Assembly: GCA_029907715.1 (NCBI GenBank)
Contig: JARYLI010000010.1
Location: 1-57,178, forward strand
Direction: 5' to 3'
Origin: Methanothrix sp.
GTDB lineage: Archaea > Halobacteriota > Methanosarcinia > Methanotrichales > Methanotrichaceae
DNA length: 57,178 nt
The number at the start of each line of letters is the position of its first letter. Position 1 is the stretch's first letter. Both the position numbers and the translations under genes were made by a program. Positions 45,233 through 54,378 of this stretch are shown piece by piece. Under the pieces are notes generated by a model that saw only the letters and a list, made by a program, of their open reading frames with translations, searched no databases and was not told the origin of the DNA.

Positions 45233-46438
45233 ATGAGATCATGGACAATTCTCGCCATGCTCCTTCTCACAGTCTCGTCCTGCGCAACCGCAGGGGATAG
45301 CGCGAAGGAGGTCGTGGCCACAACCGCGATAAGCCTGCCGGTCGACTCTGTGACGATCTATCAGGACGGGCTTGTGTTCGTAAAGAGGACGGGCAGCATG
45401 GATCTGACGGAGGGCGTACACAAATTTGTTGTGGACCTTCCGGAGAATGCTGATACGAGCTCTGTTCTCTTCCTTGTCACAAACTCCTCGCTGGAGCGCA
45501 TAGTCTACGATAAGATGCCTGTGTACACCATGAACGTCTCATCAACTGCAAGGCAGAGCTTCCTGTTGAGCTACCTGGTCAGAGATGGGGGACACTGGGC
45601 ACCAAACTACTACATACACCTCCTCAACGATTCGATGCTCCTGACCGCAAACGCCCTCATAAACGTCGATCTCAGGGAGGACCTGAAGAACGTCCAGATC
45701 AGGCTCGTGGCCATGCCGGAGAGGAAGACCCCGATTCTGATGAGGGCCCCGGCCCCGACAGCCGCCAAAGCTGAGGAGCTCCCCGTGGAGTTCTCCTTGT
45801 ATGATATCGCAGCAGGTGCTCCAGCAGGCGAGCTCGAGACGCTCTTCGTATTCGTTCTGGAGAACAGGACGGATCTTGTCGCCGGGAAATCTATTGGGCT
45901 GCCTCTCTTCGAGGATCTGGCCCCTGCCTGGCGGGTCTACACGTGGGATGCATATTACAATCCGGACGGGCCTGCGAGGGAGGAGATAAGGGCGAACAAC
46001 ACAGCCGATCATCCATGGCCAGATGGGAACGCGCAGGTGTTCAGGGATGGGGAGTATGTGACCACCCTCAGCATGCCGTACACCGCGAAAGGGGCCAACG
46101 TGTCACTGAGCCTGGGGCCATCTGCTGATCTCAAGCTCTCGAAGAAGCTCATGGACTACAACATCACTGAAAATGTGGTCTCCTCTGGAAACGGCACCGC
46201 AAAGGTGACCACGGAGAACTGGACGTACCAGCTCGAGATAAAATCCAACACCGATAAAGAGATGGATCTCGAGGTTAAGGACGTCATACCGATGGAGGCG
46301 AAGGTGACCGATATCTCTCCGGAGCCATCAGAGATGACTGCCACTCTCCTCAAGTGGAACCTCAAGGTGGCACCGAGAGAGGAGATGAAGATACGATACT
46401 CATACAGAGTTGTGACGTTGGAGACCATCGACAGGTGA
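45233..46438 (+). CDS. Exported protein with DUF4139-like region
   Basis: ATG 45233 (GGGGGA six bases upstream) gives a signal peptide (MRSWTILAMLLLTVSSCATAG) and a 401-residue protein. It has an N-terminal PVDSVTIYQDGLVFVKRTGSMDL block and a central VSSTARQSFLLSYLVRDGGHWAPNYYIHL block, typical of the DUF4139/DUF4140 (mucoidy inhibitor A-like) group. The C-terminal part has ENWTYQLEIKSNTDKEMDLEVKDVIP. Many N-x-S/T sites suggest glycosylation. Cys near the signal cleavage point (SSCATAG) could mark a lipoprotein, but that is uncertain. Function unknown, probably cell surface. Confidence 0.72.
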   Translation: MRSWTILAMLLLTVSSCATAGDSAKEVVATTAISLPVDSVTIYQDGLVFVKRTGSMDLTEGVHKFVVDLPENADTSSVLFLVTNSSLERIVYDKMPVYTMNVSSTARQSFLLSYLVRDGGHWAPNYYIHLLNDSMLLTANALINVDLREDLKNVQIRLVAMPERKTPILMRAPAPTAAKAEELPVEFSLYDIAAGAPAGELETLFVFVLENRTDLVAGKSIGLPLFEDLAPAWRVYTWDAYYNPDGPAREEIRANNTADHPWPDGNAQVFRDGEYVTTLSMPYTAKGANVSLSLGPSADLKLSKKLMDYNITENVVSSGNGTAKVTTENWTYQLEIKSNTDKEMDLEVKDVIPMEAKVTDISPEPSEMTATLLKWNLKVAPREEMKIRYSYRVVTLETIDR

Positions 46439-46448
46439 TGGGCTCACC

Positions 46449-46560
46449 CTCTGTGAGTGTCACAGGGGACGCCCCATCCTCTTTTGCCGCTGACGATCTG
46501 ACGGATGGCATCGCCAGGACAAGCTGTGAGCGTCGCAGGGGATGACCCATCTTTTTTTTT
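46449..46560 (+). terminator. Two repeated T-run ends after the exported protein gene
   Basis: Two related strings end in T-runs: CTGTGAGTGTCACAGGGGAC...CATCCTCTTTT (46451-46485) and CTGTGAGCGTCGCAGGGGAT...CATCTTTTTTTTT (46526-46559). The second has nine T, the usual form of an archaeal transcription end. CTGTGAGTGTCACAG in the first copy can form a small hairpin. The duplication looks like a tandem terminator. Confidence 0.55.
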
Positions 46561-46738
46561 GCGGTTGTTTTATGGGTGATGGATCAGCTGCGGTCTAGTG
46601 TGCTGTATCATGCGCCGGAATCATGCTGAGGAACCCGGTCTGTAGCTGGATTCAATACAGTTCCTGTTCAACATCTGCATCCCAGCTGTGCACCCTACGG
46701 AAAGCTCTATACGGTATGCTGGAGGAACACCTGAGCGA

Positions 46739-47494
46739 ATGTCCCTGCTGGAGGTCAGATCGGTATCAAAGGTCTTCGATGTCGATGGAAAGACCATGGA
46801 AGTACTTCGAGACATAAGCATGTCTGTGGATGAGGGCGAGTTCGTATGCTTCATAGGCCCCTCTGGATGCGGCAAGACAACCCTGCTCAGGATAATCGCA
46901 GGTCTCGAGTTCCCATCGTCTGGAAGTGTGCTGCTCGATGGAGCCCCCATAAGAGGTCCTGGGCCTGAGAGGGGCATGGTCTTCCAGGAGTACTCGCTAT
47001 TTCCGTGGCGCACAGTTCTGGACAATGTTGCATTCGGCCCCGAGATCCGGGGGGTTCCCAAGGAGGAGCGCTACCGGCTCGCAAGAGAGTACCTGAAGAT
47101 GGTCGGGCTGGAACGGTTTGAGAGCAGGTACCCACATGAGCTCTCCGGAGGCATGAAGCAGAGGGTCGCGATTGCGAGGGCTCTTGTCAACAATCCCAAG
47201 GCACTGCTCATGGACGAGCCGTTCGGAGCGCTGGATGCGCAGACCAGAAATGTGATGCAGTCAGAGCTCCTCAGGATATGGGAGCAGGAGAGAAAGACGA
47301 TCATATTCGTCACGCACAGCGTCGACGAGGCGATATACCTCGGTGACAGGATCATCGTCTTCTCCGCGAGGCCGGGCAGGGTGAAGGAGATCATAGGCAT
47401 AGATCTGCCCAGGCCGAGGAAGAGGACCAGCCTCGAGGTCAACAGGATCAGGGATAAGATACTTCAGGATCTCAGAACCGAGATCAAAATCTGA
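46739..47494 (+). CDS. ABC transporter ATP-binding protein (nitrate/sulfonate/taurine type)
   Basis: The 251-residue ATPase has Walker A GPSGCGKTTLL, Q-loop FQEYSLFPWRTV, signature LSGGMKQRVAIARA, Walker B LLMDEPFGALD and the H-loop FVTHSVDEAIYL. It resembles SsuB/TauB/NrtD proteins, which power uptake of sulfonates, nitrate or related small molecules. There is no permease or binding protein next to it, so it works with subunits encoded elsewhere or is an orphan. ATG 46739 gives MSLLEVRSVSKVF; GGAGG lies about 13 bases upstream, further than usual. egsA follows 16 bp later. Confidence 0.88.
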   Translation: MSLLEVRSVSKVFDVDGKTMEVLRDISMSVDEGEFVCFIGPSGCGKTTLLRIIAGLEFPSSGSVLLDGAPIRGPGPERGMVFQEYSLFPWRTVLDNVAFGPEIRGVPKEERYRLAREYLKMVGLERFESRYPHELSGGMKQRVAIARALVNNPKALLMDEPFGALDAQTRNVMQSELLRIWEQERKTIIFVTHSVDEAIYLGDRIIVFSARPGRVKEIIGIDLPRPRKRTSLEVNRIRDKILQDLRTEIKI

Positions 47495-47510
47495 AGAGAA
47501 CTGCGAGTGG

Positions 47511-48575
47511 ATGCGGAGAATGAGAAGCAGAAGTGCGAGCTGGATGGAGCTGCCCAGAAGAGTCGTTGCAGGCGCTGGAGCTCTGGCGGATATCGGAGAT
47601 GTCTGCCTGGATCTCCGCCTCTCCGGCAGGGCGCTTGTCATAACAGGTCCACAGACCCGATCAGTGGCTGGAGACAATCTCGCAGCATGTCTGACAGAGC
47701 GCGGCTTTGAGGCAGAGGTTGTGATAACAAGGGACTCCAGGCCAGCAGAGGTCGATCGGGTGAAGTCATCCGCCCTGGACTTTAAGGCGGATTTCCTGAT
47801 AGGCGCGGGCGGCGGCAGATCGATAGACATAGCAAAGCTCGCCGCATTCCATCTCGACATACCGTATCTCAGCGTACCAACGGCTGCGTCTCACGATGGG
47901 ATCGCCTCAGCGATGGCATCGCTCAACATGGACGGCGAGACGAAGTCGATTCCCACACGCGCGCCTCTTGCGATCGTAGCCGACACGGGGATAATATCCA
48001 GAGCCCCTCCGAGGCTGATGTCAGCTGGATGTGGGGATATAATATCGAACTACACGGCGATCCTCGACTGGAAGCTCGCGAAGAGGCTCAGGTGTGAGGA
48101 CTACAGCGAGTATGCAGCTGCACTCTCGAGCATGACCGCGAGCATGGTCGTCGATATGGCTCCGGGCATCAAGCCAGGACATGAGCCCTCTGCGAAGATT
48201 GTGGTCCAGGCGCTGATATCCAGCGGTGTTGCGATGAGCATAGCTGGATCATCAAGACCTGCAAGCGGCTCGGAGCACATGTTTGCGCACGCCCTGAACA
48301 GAATCGCCCCAGGACGCGGACTCCACGGCGAGCTCTGTGGCATTGGGACTATCATAATGATGTACCTGCACGGCGGGGACTGGAGGATGATCCGGGAGAC
48401 GCTCCAGGTCCTTGGCGCGCCAACATCAGCGCAGGAGCTGAAGATACCGGAGGATGTGGTGGTTGAGGCCCTGACCCAGGCGCACACGATCAGGCCCGAG
48501 AGGTACACGATACTCGGCAGTGGGCTGACATCAGATGCAGCAAGGGCGGCTGCAGAGACAACGAAGGTGATATGA
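47511..48575 (+). CDS. egsA: Glycerol-1-phosphate dehydrogenase
   Basis: This 354-residue NAD(P)H enzyme reduces dihydroxyacetone phosphate to sn-glycerol 1-phosphate, the backbone of archaeal membrane lipids. The nucleotide site is GAGGGRSIDIAKLAA; the zinc ligands should be the Asp of GCGDIISNYTA and the His of SGSEHMFAHAL and GRGLHGELCG. PTAASHDGIASAMASL is also typical. The start is uncertain: ATGs at 47511, 47520 and 47544 all precede the first conserved block (ELPRRVVAGAGAL) and none has a strong ribosome site. It follows the ABC ATPase closely, but no functional link is obvious. Confidence 0.94.
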   Translation: MRRMRSRSASWMELPRRVVAGAGALADIGDVCLDLRLSGRALVITGPQTRSVAGDNLAACLTERGFEAEVVITRDSRPAEVDRVKSSALDFKADFLIGAGGGRSIDIAKLAAFHLDIPYLSVPTAASHDGIASAMASLNMDGETKSIPTRAPLAIVADTGIISRAPPRLMSAGCGDIISNYTAILDWKLAKRLRCEDYSEYAAALSSMTASMVVDMAPGIKPGHEPSAKIVVQALISSGVAMSIAGSSRPASGSEHMFAHALNRIAPGRGLHGELCGIGTIIMMYLHGGDWRMIRETLQVLGAPTSAQELKIPEDVVVEALTQAHTIRPERYTILGSGLTSDAARAAAETTKVI

Positions 48576-48605
48576 TAATATGAATATTATTCAGGAGGTT
48601 AAAAT

Positions 48606-49055
48606 ATGGCTGAGCCGACAACTCAGATCACCCTGATAGGAACAAAGCTCGCAACGATCGGCATGGAGTTCATATTCAACGGACCCACGCCGGAGTGCGA
48701 GAGCTGCAAGCTCAGAAACACATGCATGAACCTCGAGCCCGGAAGGAGGTACAGGATACTGGGAATAAAGGGGGAGCTGGTCCATGACTGCCCGCTGCAT
48801 GAGGAGGGTGTGCGCGCTGTTGAGGTTACAGAGAGCCCCACGATCGCGGCCATGGATGCACGCAAATCGTTTGCAGGATCGAAGATAATCTACGAGCCGA
48901 TCGATTGTGATGTGACCGATTGCAGGATGTACGACATATGCCACCCCGCCGGGCTCAAGAGGGGCGACAGATGCACAATAGTGGAGGTCGTTGGAGAGGC
49001 ACCGGAGGAGTGCGCGAGGGGATACACGCTGAAGCTCGTCGAGCTGAGGCGCTGA
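48606..49055 (+). CDS. UPF0179 family cysteine-rich protein
   Basis: This 149-residue protein of methanogens and some other archaea has Cys pairs in [18 protein letters not shown] and [14 protein letters not shown] and further Cys at RCTIVEV and ECARGY, fitting an iron-sulfur or zinc site. No function is known. It has a strong ribosome site, AGGAGGTT, before the ATG. Its stop overlaps the likely start of cofG in a CTGA string, so the two are probably translated together; a link to F420 synthesis is possible but unproven. Confidence 0.88.
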   Translation: MAEPTTQITLIGTKLATIGMEFIFNGPTPECESCKLRNTCMNLEPGRRYRILGIKGELVHDCPLHEEGVRAVEVTESPTIAAMDARKSFAGSKIIYEPIDCDVTDCRMYDICHPAGLKRGDRCTIVEVVGEAPEECARGYTLKLVELRR

Positions 49056-50017
49056 GGGCGACCTTCTCGAGAAATGTCTTCATACCGGTCACCGACCTCT
49101 GCAGGAACGCATGTGGTTACTGCTCTTTCAGACGGGATCCGGATCGCGCCAGGGTGATATCGAGAAGCGATGCCCTGAGGTTGATGGACAGAGCGCAGAG
49201 GGCGGGCTGCTCAGAGGCGCTCTTCACGATGGGAGACAGGCCCTGGGAGGTGCGCGGCAACCGGCTGGAACTCCTGGAGTATCTCATCGAACTCTGCGAG
49301 CTCGCCCTGGAGAGGGATCTTCTTCCTCATACGAATGCAGGCATACTCACCCGCGAGGAGCTGGAGCTTCTGGCGCCCTACAACGCATCCATGGGCCTGA
49401 TGCTTGAGAGCACAGCGCATCTTAAAATCCATGAGAGATCGCCGGGGAAGAGACCGGAGGTTCGTGTCAGGACCATATCCGATGCAGGCGAGCTCAGGAT
49501 ACCGTTCACCACCGGCATACTCGTGGGAATAGGCGAGAGTTCCGAGGACAGGATGAGATCGCTTGAGGCAATCGCAGAGCTCCACCGGGAGCATGGCCAC
49601 ATACAGGAGGTCATAATCCAGCCGCTGGATCCCAAGCCCGGGACGGAGTCAGAGGGCATGCAGCCTCCCCCAGTGGAGGATCTTGAGGAGCTGGTGCACA
49701 TCGCCAGGAGGATTTTGCCGCCGGAGATATCAATTCAGGTGCCCCCAAACCTGGTTGATCCGGTTCCCCTCCTGAGGGCCGGAGCAGATGATCTCGGTGG
49801 GATCAGCCCCGTGACCCCTGACTGGATCAATCCGGAAAGGAGATGGCCTGAGATCGATGAGCTGAGGGGGATCGTGCTCGTGGAAAGGCTGCCGGTCTAC
49901 CCGAGATACGTGAAGCTCGGATGGTACGGAAGCAGGACGAAGGAGCTCGTCAGGCAGCTCGCAGACGAGAGGGGGCTGAGAAAAACCGGATCGTTTTACA
50001 CGCACACATGGGAGTAA
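49052..50017 (+). CDS. cofG: 7,8-didemethyl-8-hydroxy-5-deazariboflavin (Fo) synthase, CofG subunit
   Basis: This radical SAM subunit works with CofH to make Fo, the chromophore of coenzyme F420. The cluster motif is CRNACGYC in [18 protein letters not shown], followed by [41 protein letters not shown] and [17 protein letters not shown]. No ATG or TTG precedes the conserved start; CTG at 49052 gives [17 protein letters not shown], the normal family N-terminus, in a CTGA overlap with the UPF0179 stop. GTG at 49010 is an alternative but its GGAGG is only one base away. The gene's last codon and TAA lie in the terminal repeat of an R4 element. CofH is not in the window. Confidence 0.93.
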   Translation: MRATFSRNVFIPVTDLCRNACGYCSFRRDPDRARVISRSDALRLMDRAQRAGCSEALFTMGDRPWEVRGNRLELLEYLIELCELALERDLLPHTNAGILTREELELLAPYNASMGLMLESTAHLKIHERSPGKRPEVRVRTISDAGELRIPFTTGILVGIGESSEDRMRSLEAIAELHREHGHIQEVIIQPLDPKPGTESEGMQPPPVEDLEELVHIARRILPPEISIQVPPNLVDPVPLLRAGADDLGGISPVTPDWINPERRWPEIDELRGIVLVERLPVYPRYVKLGWYGSRTKELVRQLADERGLRKTGSFYTHTWE

Positions 50018-50242
50018 TCCTACGCTTTTATCCATCTGATAACTTGCCCGAAGAGGCACCAGTCACGCTGTGCGCTCGTGGCGAGCGAATGAGTGCATTC
50101 AGCAACCGGCCTGCATGGCCTCCAAGTTGCTGAATACATAAGAGCGGTAATCCTATTAACCCCTTTTATGATCTTCCCATTTCGCTAAGCAGTTGTATAG
50201 ATGCTGTTTTATATCAAAAAAGCATTTATTTAGGAATTCTCA
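50011..50242 (-). repeat. R4 element, copy interrupted by R2
   Basis: It is homologous to 11268-11371 in reverse. Without the R2 insert (50023-50146) and its duplication it is about 99 bp. The ends, GGAGTAATCCTATTAAC and (reverse complement of the right end) TGAGAATTCCTAAATAA, are imperfect inverted repeats. The first contains the TAA stop of cofG and the second the TAA stop of the convergent gene 50230-50766. On the minus strand a T6 run follows that stop. Confidence 0.78.
50023..50146 (+). mobile_element. R2 element (about 124 bp) inserted in R4 right after cofG
   Basis: It runs from CGCTTTTATCCATCTGATAAC to TTGCTGAATACATAAGAGCG and is flanked by a direct repeat GTAATCCTA (50014-50022 and 50147-50155; 8 or 9 bp). 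The left duplication contains the TAA stop codon of cofG. It has no central hairpin module. The element separated the end of cofG from the rest of R4 without changing the protein. Confidence 0.88.
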
Positions 50243-50766
50243 TGAGGTCGCTCTGCAGAAACCACTCCTGAGGATCTCAGCGCCTGTTGCGAGCTCGATG
50301 AGATTTCTGGAGTTATGCGGATGACCGTCACCCCTCTCATCCTCTCCCTGAGCACGCCCTCCTCAACGGTCCACGGGTTGAAGCCGTAGATGAGTCCGCT
50401 CAGTCCACCGTTCTTCAGTATCTGGCGCAGCGCTGTGAATCTATCATCGTCATCGCTGACCTCCTCAGCGTGACCTCTGATCCTCCCGTCCGGAAGCATG
50501 ATCTCAAGATGGGGCTCTGCCAGGAGGTTGAGGTACCAGGCGCCCTGCGACCTCTCACCACGGTAGCAGTAGATTCTCCCGTTCATGATGGCGTAGCCCA
50601 CAGGCGTGTACCGCGTCCTTCCAGTCCTTCTGCCCTTCAGTATGAGCACCATGACCCGGCCTGTCACAGGATTTGAGACGATGCGCCCCAGACCGATCCT
50701 GAAGGCGGGCACAACGATGAGATTGTTCAGGAGCCTGAAGAAAAGCCGGTATATCCATGCGTGCAT
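50230..50766 (-). CDS. Deazaflavin (F420)-dependent oxidoreductase-type split-barrel protein
   Basis: The 178-residue protein resembles the DDN/Rv3547-like group of flavin/deazaflavin oxidoreductases: RRTGRTRYTPVGYAIMNGRIYCYRGERSQGAWYLNLLAEPHLEIMLPDGRIRGHAEEV. Members bind F420 or FMN and reduce various small substrates; the natural substrate is unknown. An N-terminal hydrophobic segment (LFFRLLNNLIVVPAF) may touch the membrane. It is convergent with cofG, and its last codons (GAG AAT TCC TAA) come from an R4 terminal repeat. It lies 11 bp downstream of the PIN-KH ATPase gene, so they may share a transcript. Confidence 0.8.
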   Translation of the reverse strand: MHAWIYRLFFRLLNNLIVVPAFRIGLGRIVSNPVTGRVMVLILKGRRTGRTRYTPVGYAIMNGRIYCYRGERSQGAWYLNLLAEPHLEIMLPDGRIRGHAEEVSDDDDRFTALRQILKNGGLSGLIYGFNPWTVEEGVLRERMRGVTVIRITPEISSSSQQALRSSGVVSAERPHENS

Positions 50767-50777
50767 CTGTCCACAGG

Positions 50778-52586
50778 CTACCCCTCTACCAGCCTGACCT
50801 CGACCCTCTCCCCTCTCTTGAGCCTGTTCAGCATCAGTCGTGCGATCTCTGATGATTTTGCGATTCTTATGTCCCCACGCCTGCCGATCGTAGCTGTGAA
50901 CACCGGCTCGCTTCCCACGAAGACCTCAGCACTCGCTCCAGCGCCGGCCCCCACCCAGAGTATGAGATGCCTGTCGCTCTCCTCCACCCTGGGGGTTATG
51001 ACATCCGGCTCCTCTCTGCGTCCGCGTATGTCTATGTGCATTCCAAGTGCTCTCTCTATCTGCTCTATGTTCCGCCCCGACTTTCCGATGACCCTGGGGA
51101 TCTGGGACTCAGGGACCGTGACGACCATGCTGCTGTCGGAGATCATCTCGACCTCAAAAGGGCCTCTGACATGATGCGCTAGCTCCTTCTCGATCTCCTT
51201 GGAGGCGAGACGCCATACCGGCTTCTTTCCGGGCTTTGTTACAGGCATCACCACGATCTGGTCGCCATAGCTGTACATCTCGTACTCCACAGCCCCGGTC
51301 TCGAAGTCCCTCACGACAACGACAGGTCTGGCGAGATCTGCCTCGACCATGCCGGTAGGCACCTTGACGACAAACTCCACATCGAGAAGCTTGGTGACCT
51401 CGCCGCGCTCTATGAAGACCACGGTATCCACGACCTGGGGGATCATGCCCAGCTCCACCCTGCCGAGGAGCCTCTGGAGCGCATCTATCGGCTTGTTGGC
51501 ATGCACCACCCCTATCATTCCAACCCCGGCGAGCCGCATGTCCGCAAAGACCACGAAGTCCTGGGTCTTCCTGACCTCGTCGTAGATCGTGTAATCGGGC
51601 CTGACCAGGAGCAGTATCTCCGACGAGGCCTCCATCGATCCCTCGAGCGGGCCGTACTGCGTCACCTCAGGAGGCACCTGGAGGTCCCTGGGAGACTCCA
51701 TGGTCTTGACGACGTAGTTGCACTTCAGCAGGTACTCGGCTATGCCTGCTGCAAGCGTTGACTTGCCTGAGCCGGGAGGACCTGCGATAAGTATGCCCCT
51801 CTGGCCCTCGCTCAGCCTCGCCTTGAGCTCGTCAGCGTGTTTGTACGAGTCCAGATCGACCTTTGCGACAGGCCTGACCGCTGTTATCTCAAGACCATCT
51901 GAAAAGGGTGGTCTGGTTATTGCGATGCGCATGGGTCCGAGCTGAACAACCGTGGCCCCGTTCTTCTCTATCTCTATGTAACCCTCAGGATCGAGCTTTG
52001 CGCGCTCGATGATCTCCCTGGCCATCTCGCGCAGGTCCTTCTCTCTGATGGGCTTGTCGTCGAGCTTCACAAGCTTGAACGCGCCCACCCCGCCGCGCTT
52101 GGCCATCGGGATCGCATCCTCCTTGAGGTGAACGGAGAGCGTATCCTCTGTGAAGAACTTCTCTATGCTGAGCTTCTTTATCTCATCCCTCTCCGGTCTT
52201 ATGTACTCCACATCCAGCCCCATGGCCTGAGCTACCTTGTACTGAATCGTATCGCTTGTAAGAAACGACGCGCCCAGCTCCAGGGCGACATCCCTGATCA
52301 TGGCATCGATCTCGCCGCCACCAGCGAGCTTGATCTGATCCAGATCAGGCCTCACACCCACATACTCAAGCTCTATCTTCCCGGCCTTTGCGAGCTCTGA
52401 GAGGCGTCTCAGCTCCTCGAGCCCCTTTATCCCGATCTCGCGCCCGTGGTTTGCCTGAGCCTCGAGCTCAGCGACAACCGCCTCCGGTATCACGATTCTC
52501 CTGCCGGCGAGCGCGCCGGACTTGACCCTGGCCGAAATTCTGCCGTCGATGACGACGCTTGTATCAGGTACCACACAATCTTTCAT
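50778..52586 (-). CDS. PIN domain, PilT-like ATPase and KH domain protein
   Basis: The 602-residue archaeal protein starts with a PIN nuclease-like domain (VVPDTSVVIDGRISA, with acidic residues in GGGEIDAMI and LTSDTIQY). A secretion-type ATPase domain follows with Walker A GPPGSGKST and DYTIYDEVRKTQDFVVFADMRLAG, and then a KH RNA-binding domain with its GxxG loop in RVIGKSGRNIEQIERALGMHIDIR. Function is unknown; the domain set suggests ATP-driven RNA handling or decay. Starts at 52619, 52598 or 52586 are possible; 52586 gives the usual short start MKDCVVPDTS. Confidence 0.88.
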   Translation of the reverse strand: MKDCVVPDTSVVIDGRISARVKSGALAGRRIVIPEAVVAELEAQANHGREIGIKGLEELRRLSELAKAGKIELEYVGVRPDLDQIKLAGGGEIDAMIRDVALELGASFLTSDTIQYKVAQAMGLDVEYIRPERDEIKKLSIEKFFTEDTLSVHLKEDAIPMAKRGGVGAFKLVKLDDKPIREKDLREMAREIIERAKLDPEGYIEIEKNGATVVQLGPMRIAITRPPFSDGLEITAVRPVAKVDLDSYKHADELKARLSEGQRGILIAGPPGSGKSTLAAGIAEYLLKCNYVVKTMESPRDLQVPPEVTQYGPLEGSMEASSEILLLVRPDYTIYDEVRKTQDFVVFADMRLAGVGMIGVVHANKPIDALQRLLGRVELGMIPQVVDTVVFIERGEVTKLLDVEFVVKVPTGMVEADLARPVVVVRDFETGAVEYEMYSYGDQIVVMPVTKPGKKPVWRLASKEIEKELAHHVRGPFEVEMISDSSMVVTVPESQIPRVIGKSGRNIEQIERALGMHIDIRGRREEPDVITPRVEESDRHLILWVGAGAGASAEVFVGSEPVFTATIGRRGDIRIAKSSEIARLMLNRLKRGERVEVRLVEG

Positions 52587-52980
52587 CGTCCGAAACATCC
52601 TTCTTTTTATGGTATCCATCAGATTCTTTTCCACTTTTATATCGGTGAAATTCAAATATATATTTTCTGCACACATGCGGCCCAAAATGCGGCGCATGGA
52701 TCGTCCAGCCTCCCTCGCACCTCAGCTTGGGCTTGAATGTGAAGGACAGCAGGAGCCGGAGGTATCACATGAAGCATGAAGATCTGGATGATGCTTACAT
52801 GATGGGGCATCTACTGTCCCGGCAGATCATCCTCTGCTTGAGCAGGACCTGTCCAGATAAGAGCAGAATCCAGAAATTTGACCTTACTGCTTCTTCATGT
52901 CAGAAACATTTGATCCTTATTCGGACACGTCCCTTGAGCAGATAGCAACCTTTATCTCTCCATAACCCATGGCTATGACC

Positions 52981-53517
52981 ATGATATCCAGATCCGTAAC
53001 GGTCATCTCAATTCTGTTAATTGCATCAGGGCTGGTGCATGCTGTTAGTGTGCCCACCGAGAATCTTCCCGCGGGATTCAGGCTGCTGGGCGTGATCGAT
53101 GCGAACACCACAGGAGTGAACATATCCGAGGAGATAAACGACTTTTACGGCGCGAGGGACATCGGCAGTGTGAGTGATGTATCCATCGGTAAATACATCT
53201 GGGGAGAGATGGGCGTGGACTACGATGCCAAGATCACGATACTCTCTCTGAAGGACGACGCATATGCAAGGGCAGCATATGAGAACTACAGGAGCAGGGA
53301 GGAGTTCAAATACCCGCCCATTAAAGGTATCGACAGGTTCGCAAATGCCACCATAAACGGCCATGATGCCCTCGAGATAAGAGACATGGTTAGGGATCTC
53401 CGGGGCCCATCGATAAGGTTCCTGTACCTCTGGACCAACAGCAGCAGCGTTGTGCTCGTTGAGGGCAACGGCTCGCGCGAGAGCAGCATGGCGCTGGCAG
53501 CCGCAACCGGCATGTGA
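52981..53517 (+). CDS. Exported protein of unknown function
   Basis: Three in-frame ATGs lie at 52969, 52975 and 52981. The TATA-like TTTATCTCTC (about 52951-52960) predicts transcription near 52979, so the third ATG is the likely leaderless start (178 residues). It gives a signal peptide, MISRSVTVISILLIASGLVHA. The mature part reads like a small alpha/beta domain (KITILSLKDDAYARAAYENYRSREEF, NATINGHDALEIRDMV) with several N-x-S/T sites. It resembles exported proteins of methanogens that bear no function; family not recognised. Confidence 0.68.
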   Translation: MISRSVTVISILLIASGLVHAVSVPTENLPAGFRLLGVIDANTTGVNISEEINDFYGARDIGSVSDVSIGKYIWGEMGVDYDAKITILSLKDDAYARAAYENYRSREEFKYPPIKGIDRFANATINGHDALEIRDMVRDLRGPSIRFLYLWTNSSSVVLVEGNGSRESSMALAAATGM

Positions 53518-53621
53518 GCTGCCGGCAGAACTGCAAAACATTTTTTTGTAAGAGCTGAGATGGCAGGTTGAGATACCGTGCCTGATGTGCGCGGAATAGA
53601 CAGTACAGAGGGTGATGGAGC

Positions 53622-54263
53622 ATGGATATAAAATGGTTCGGGCATTCCTGCTTTCAGATAACCGATTCCATAGGAAGGACCGTCGTGACCGATCCCCCCG
53701 ATGAGAGCGTCGGCTACACGCTCCCGCCGATCAGAGCGGATGTCGTTCTAGTGAGCCACGATCATTTCGATCACAACAACGTGGAGGCGGTGATGGGATC
53801 GCCGATTGTGATAAAGCATCCTGGGATTTATAAAGCAGCTGGCATCGAGGTAAAGGGCGTTGCTACATATCATGATGATGCAGGAGGTAAATTGCGGGGC
53901 ATGAACACGGTCTTCTGCTTCACCATGGATGACATCAGGGTGTGTCACCTGGGCGACCTGGGGCATGTGCTCAGTGACAGCGAGGCGAGGGCGATAGGCG
54001 ATGTGGACATTCTTCTCATCCCTGTTGGGGGGACATTCACGATAGACGCGCGCGGTGCTCTTGCAGTCATAGACAAGCTCAGGCCGAAGCTCGTGATCCC
54101 CATGCATTACAGGACGCCGGCTCTGGCGTTCGATCTCGACCCTGTGGACAAGTTCCTGAAGGCAGCGAGAGGGCGGAAGGTTCTCGGGCCTGAGAAGCTT
54201 CTTCACGTATCCAGAGAGGATCTTTCTCAGCAGAGGATCGTGCTCCTGGAGTACGTCTCGTAG
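53622..54263 (+). CDS. MBL-fold metal-dependent hydrolase (UPF0173/UlaG-like)
   Basis: This 213-residue metallo-beta-lactamase-fold protein has the metal motif SHDHFDHNN (HxHxDH) near residue 45. Further ligands are His in YHDDAGG and Asp/His in CHLGDLGHVL, and the closing VIPMHYRTP. The family acts on phosphoesters, lactones or other substrates; here the substrate is unknown. It begins MDIKWFGHSCFQI, the standard N-terminus. Upstream there is a T-run (TTTTTTT near 53541), probably the end of the preceding transcript. Confidence 0.85.
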   Translation: MDIKWFGHSCFQITDSIGRTVVTDPPDESVGYTLPPIRADVVLVSHDHFDHNNVEAVMGSPIVIKHPGIYKAAGIEVKGVATYHDDAGGKLRGMNTVFCFTMDDIRVCHLGDLGHVLSDSEARAIGDVDILLIPVGGTFTIDARGALAVIDKLRPKLVIPMHYRTPALAFDLDPVDKFLKAARGRKVLGPEKLLHVSREDLSQQRIVLLEYVS

Positions 54264-54378
54264 AAGGGGTGCTGCATGATGGGGCTCAGCCTCTTTGCGG
54301 CCTTTGCTTTATGCGCTCTGGCCGGAGCACCCTGTGTTTACCGGATTCTTCTCAGACGATGCAGCAGATCGGCGAGTA

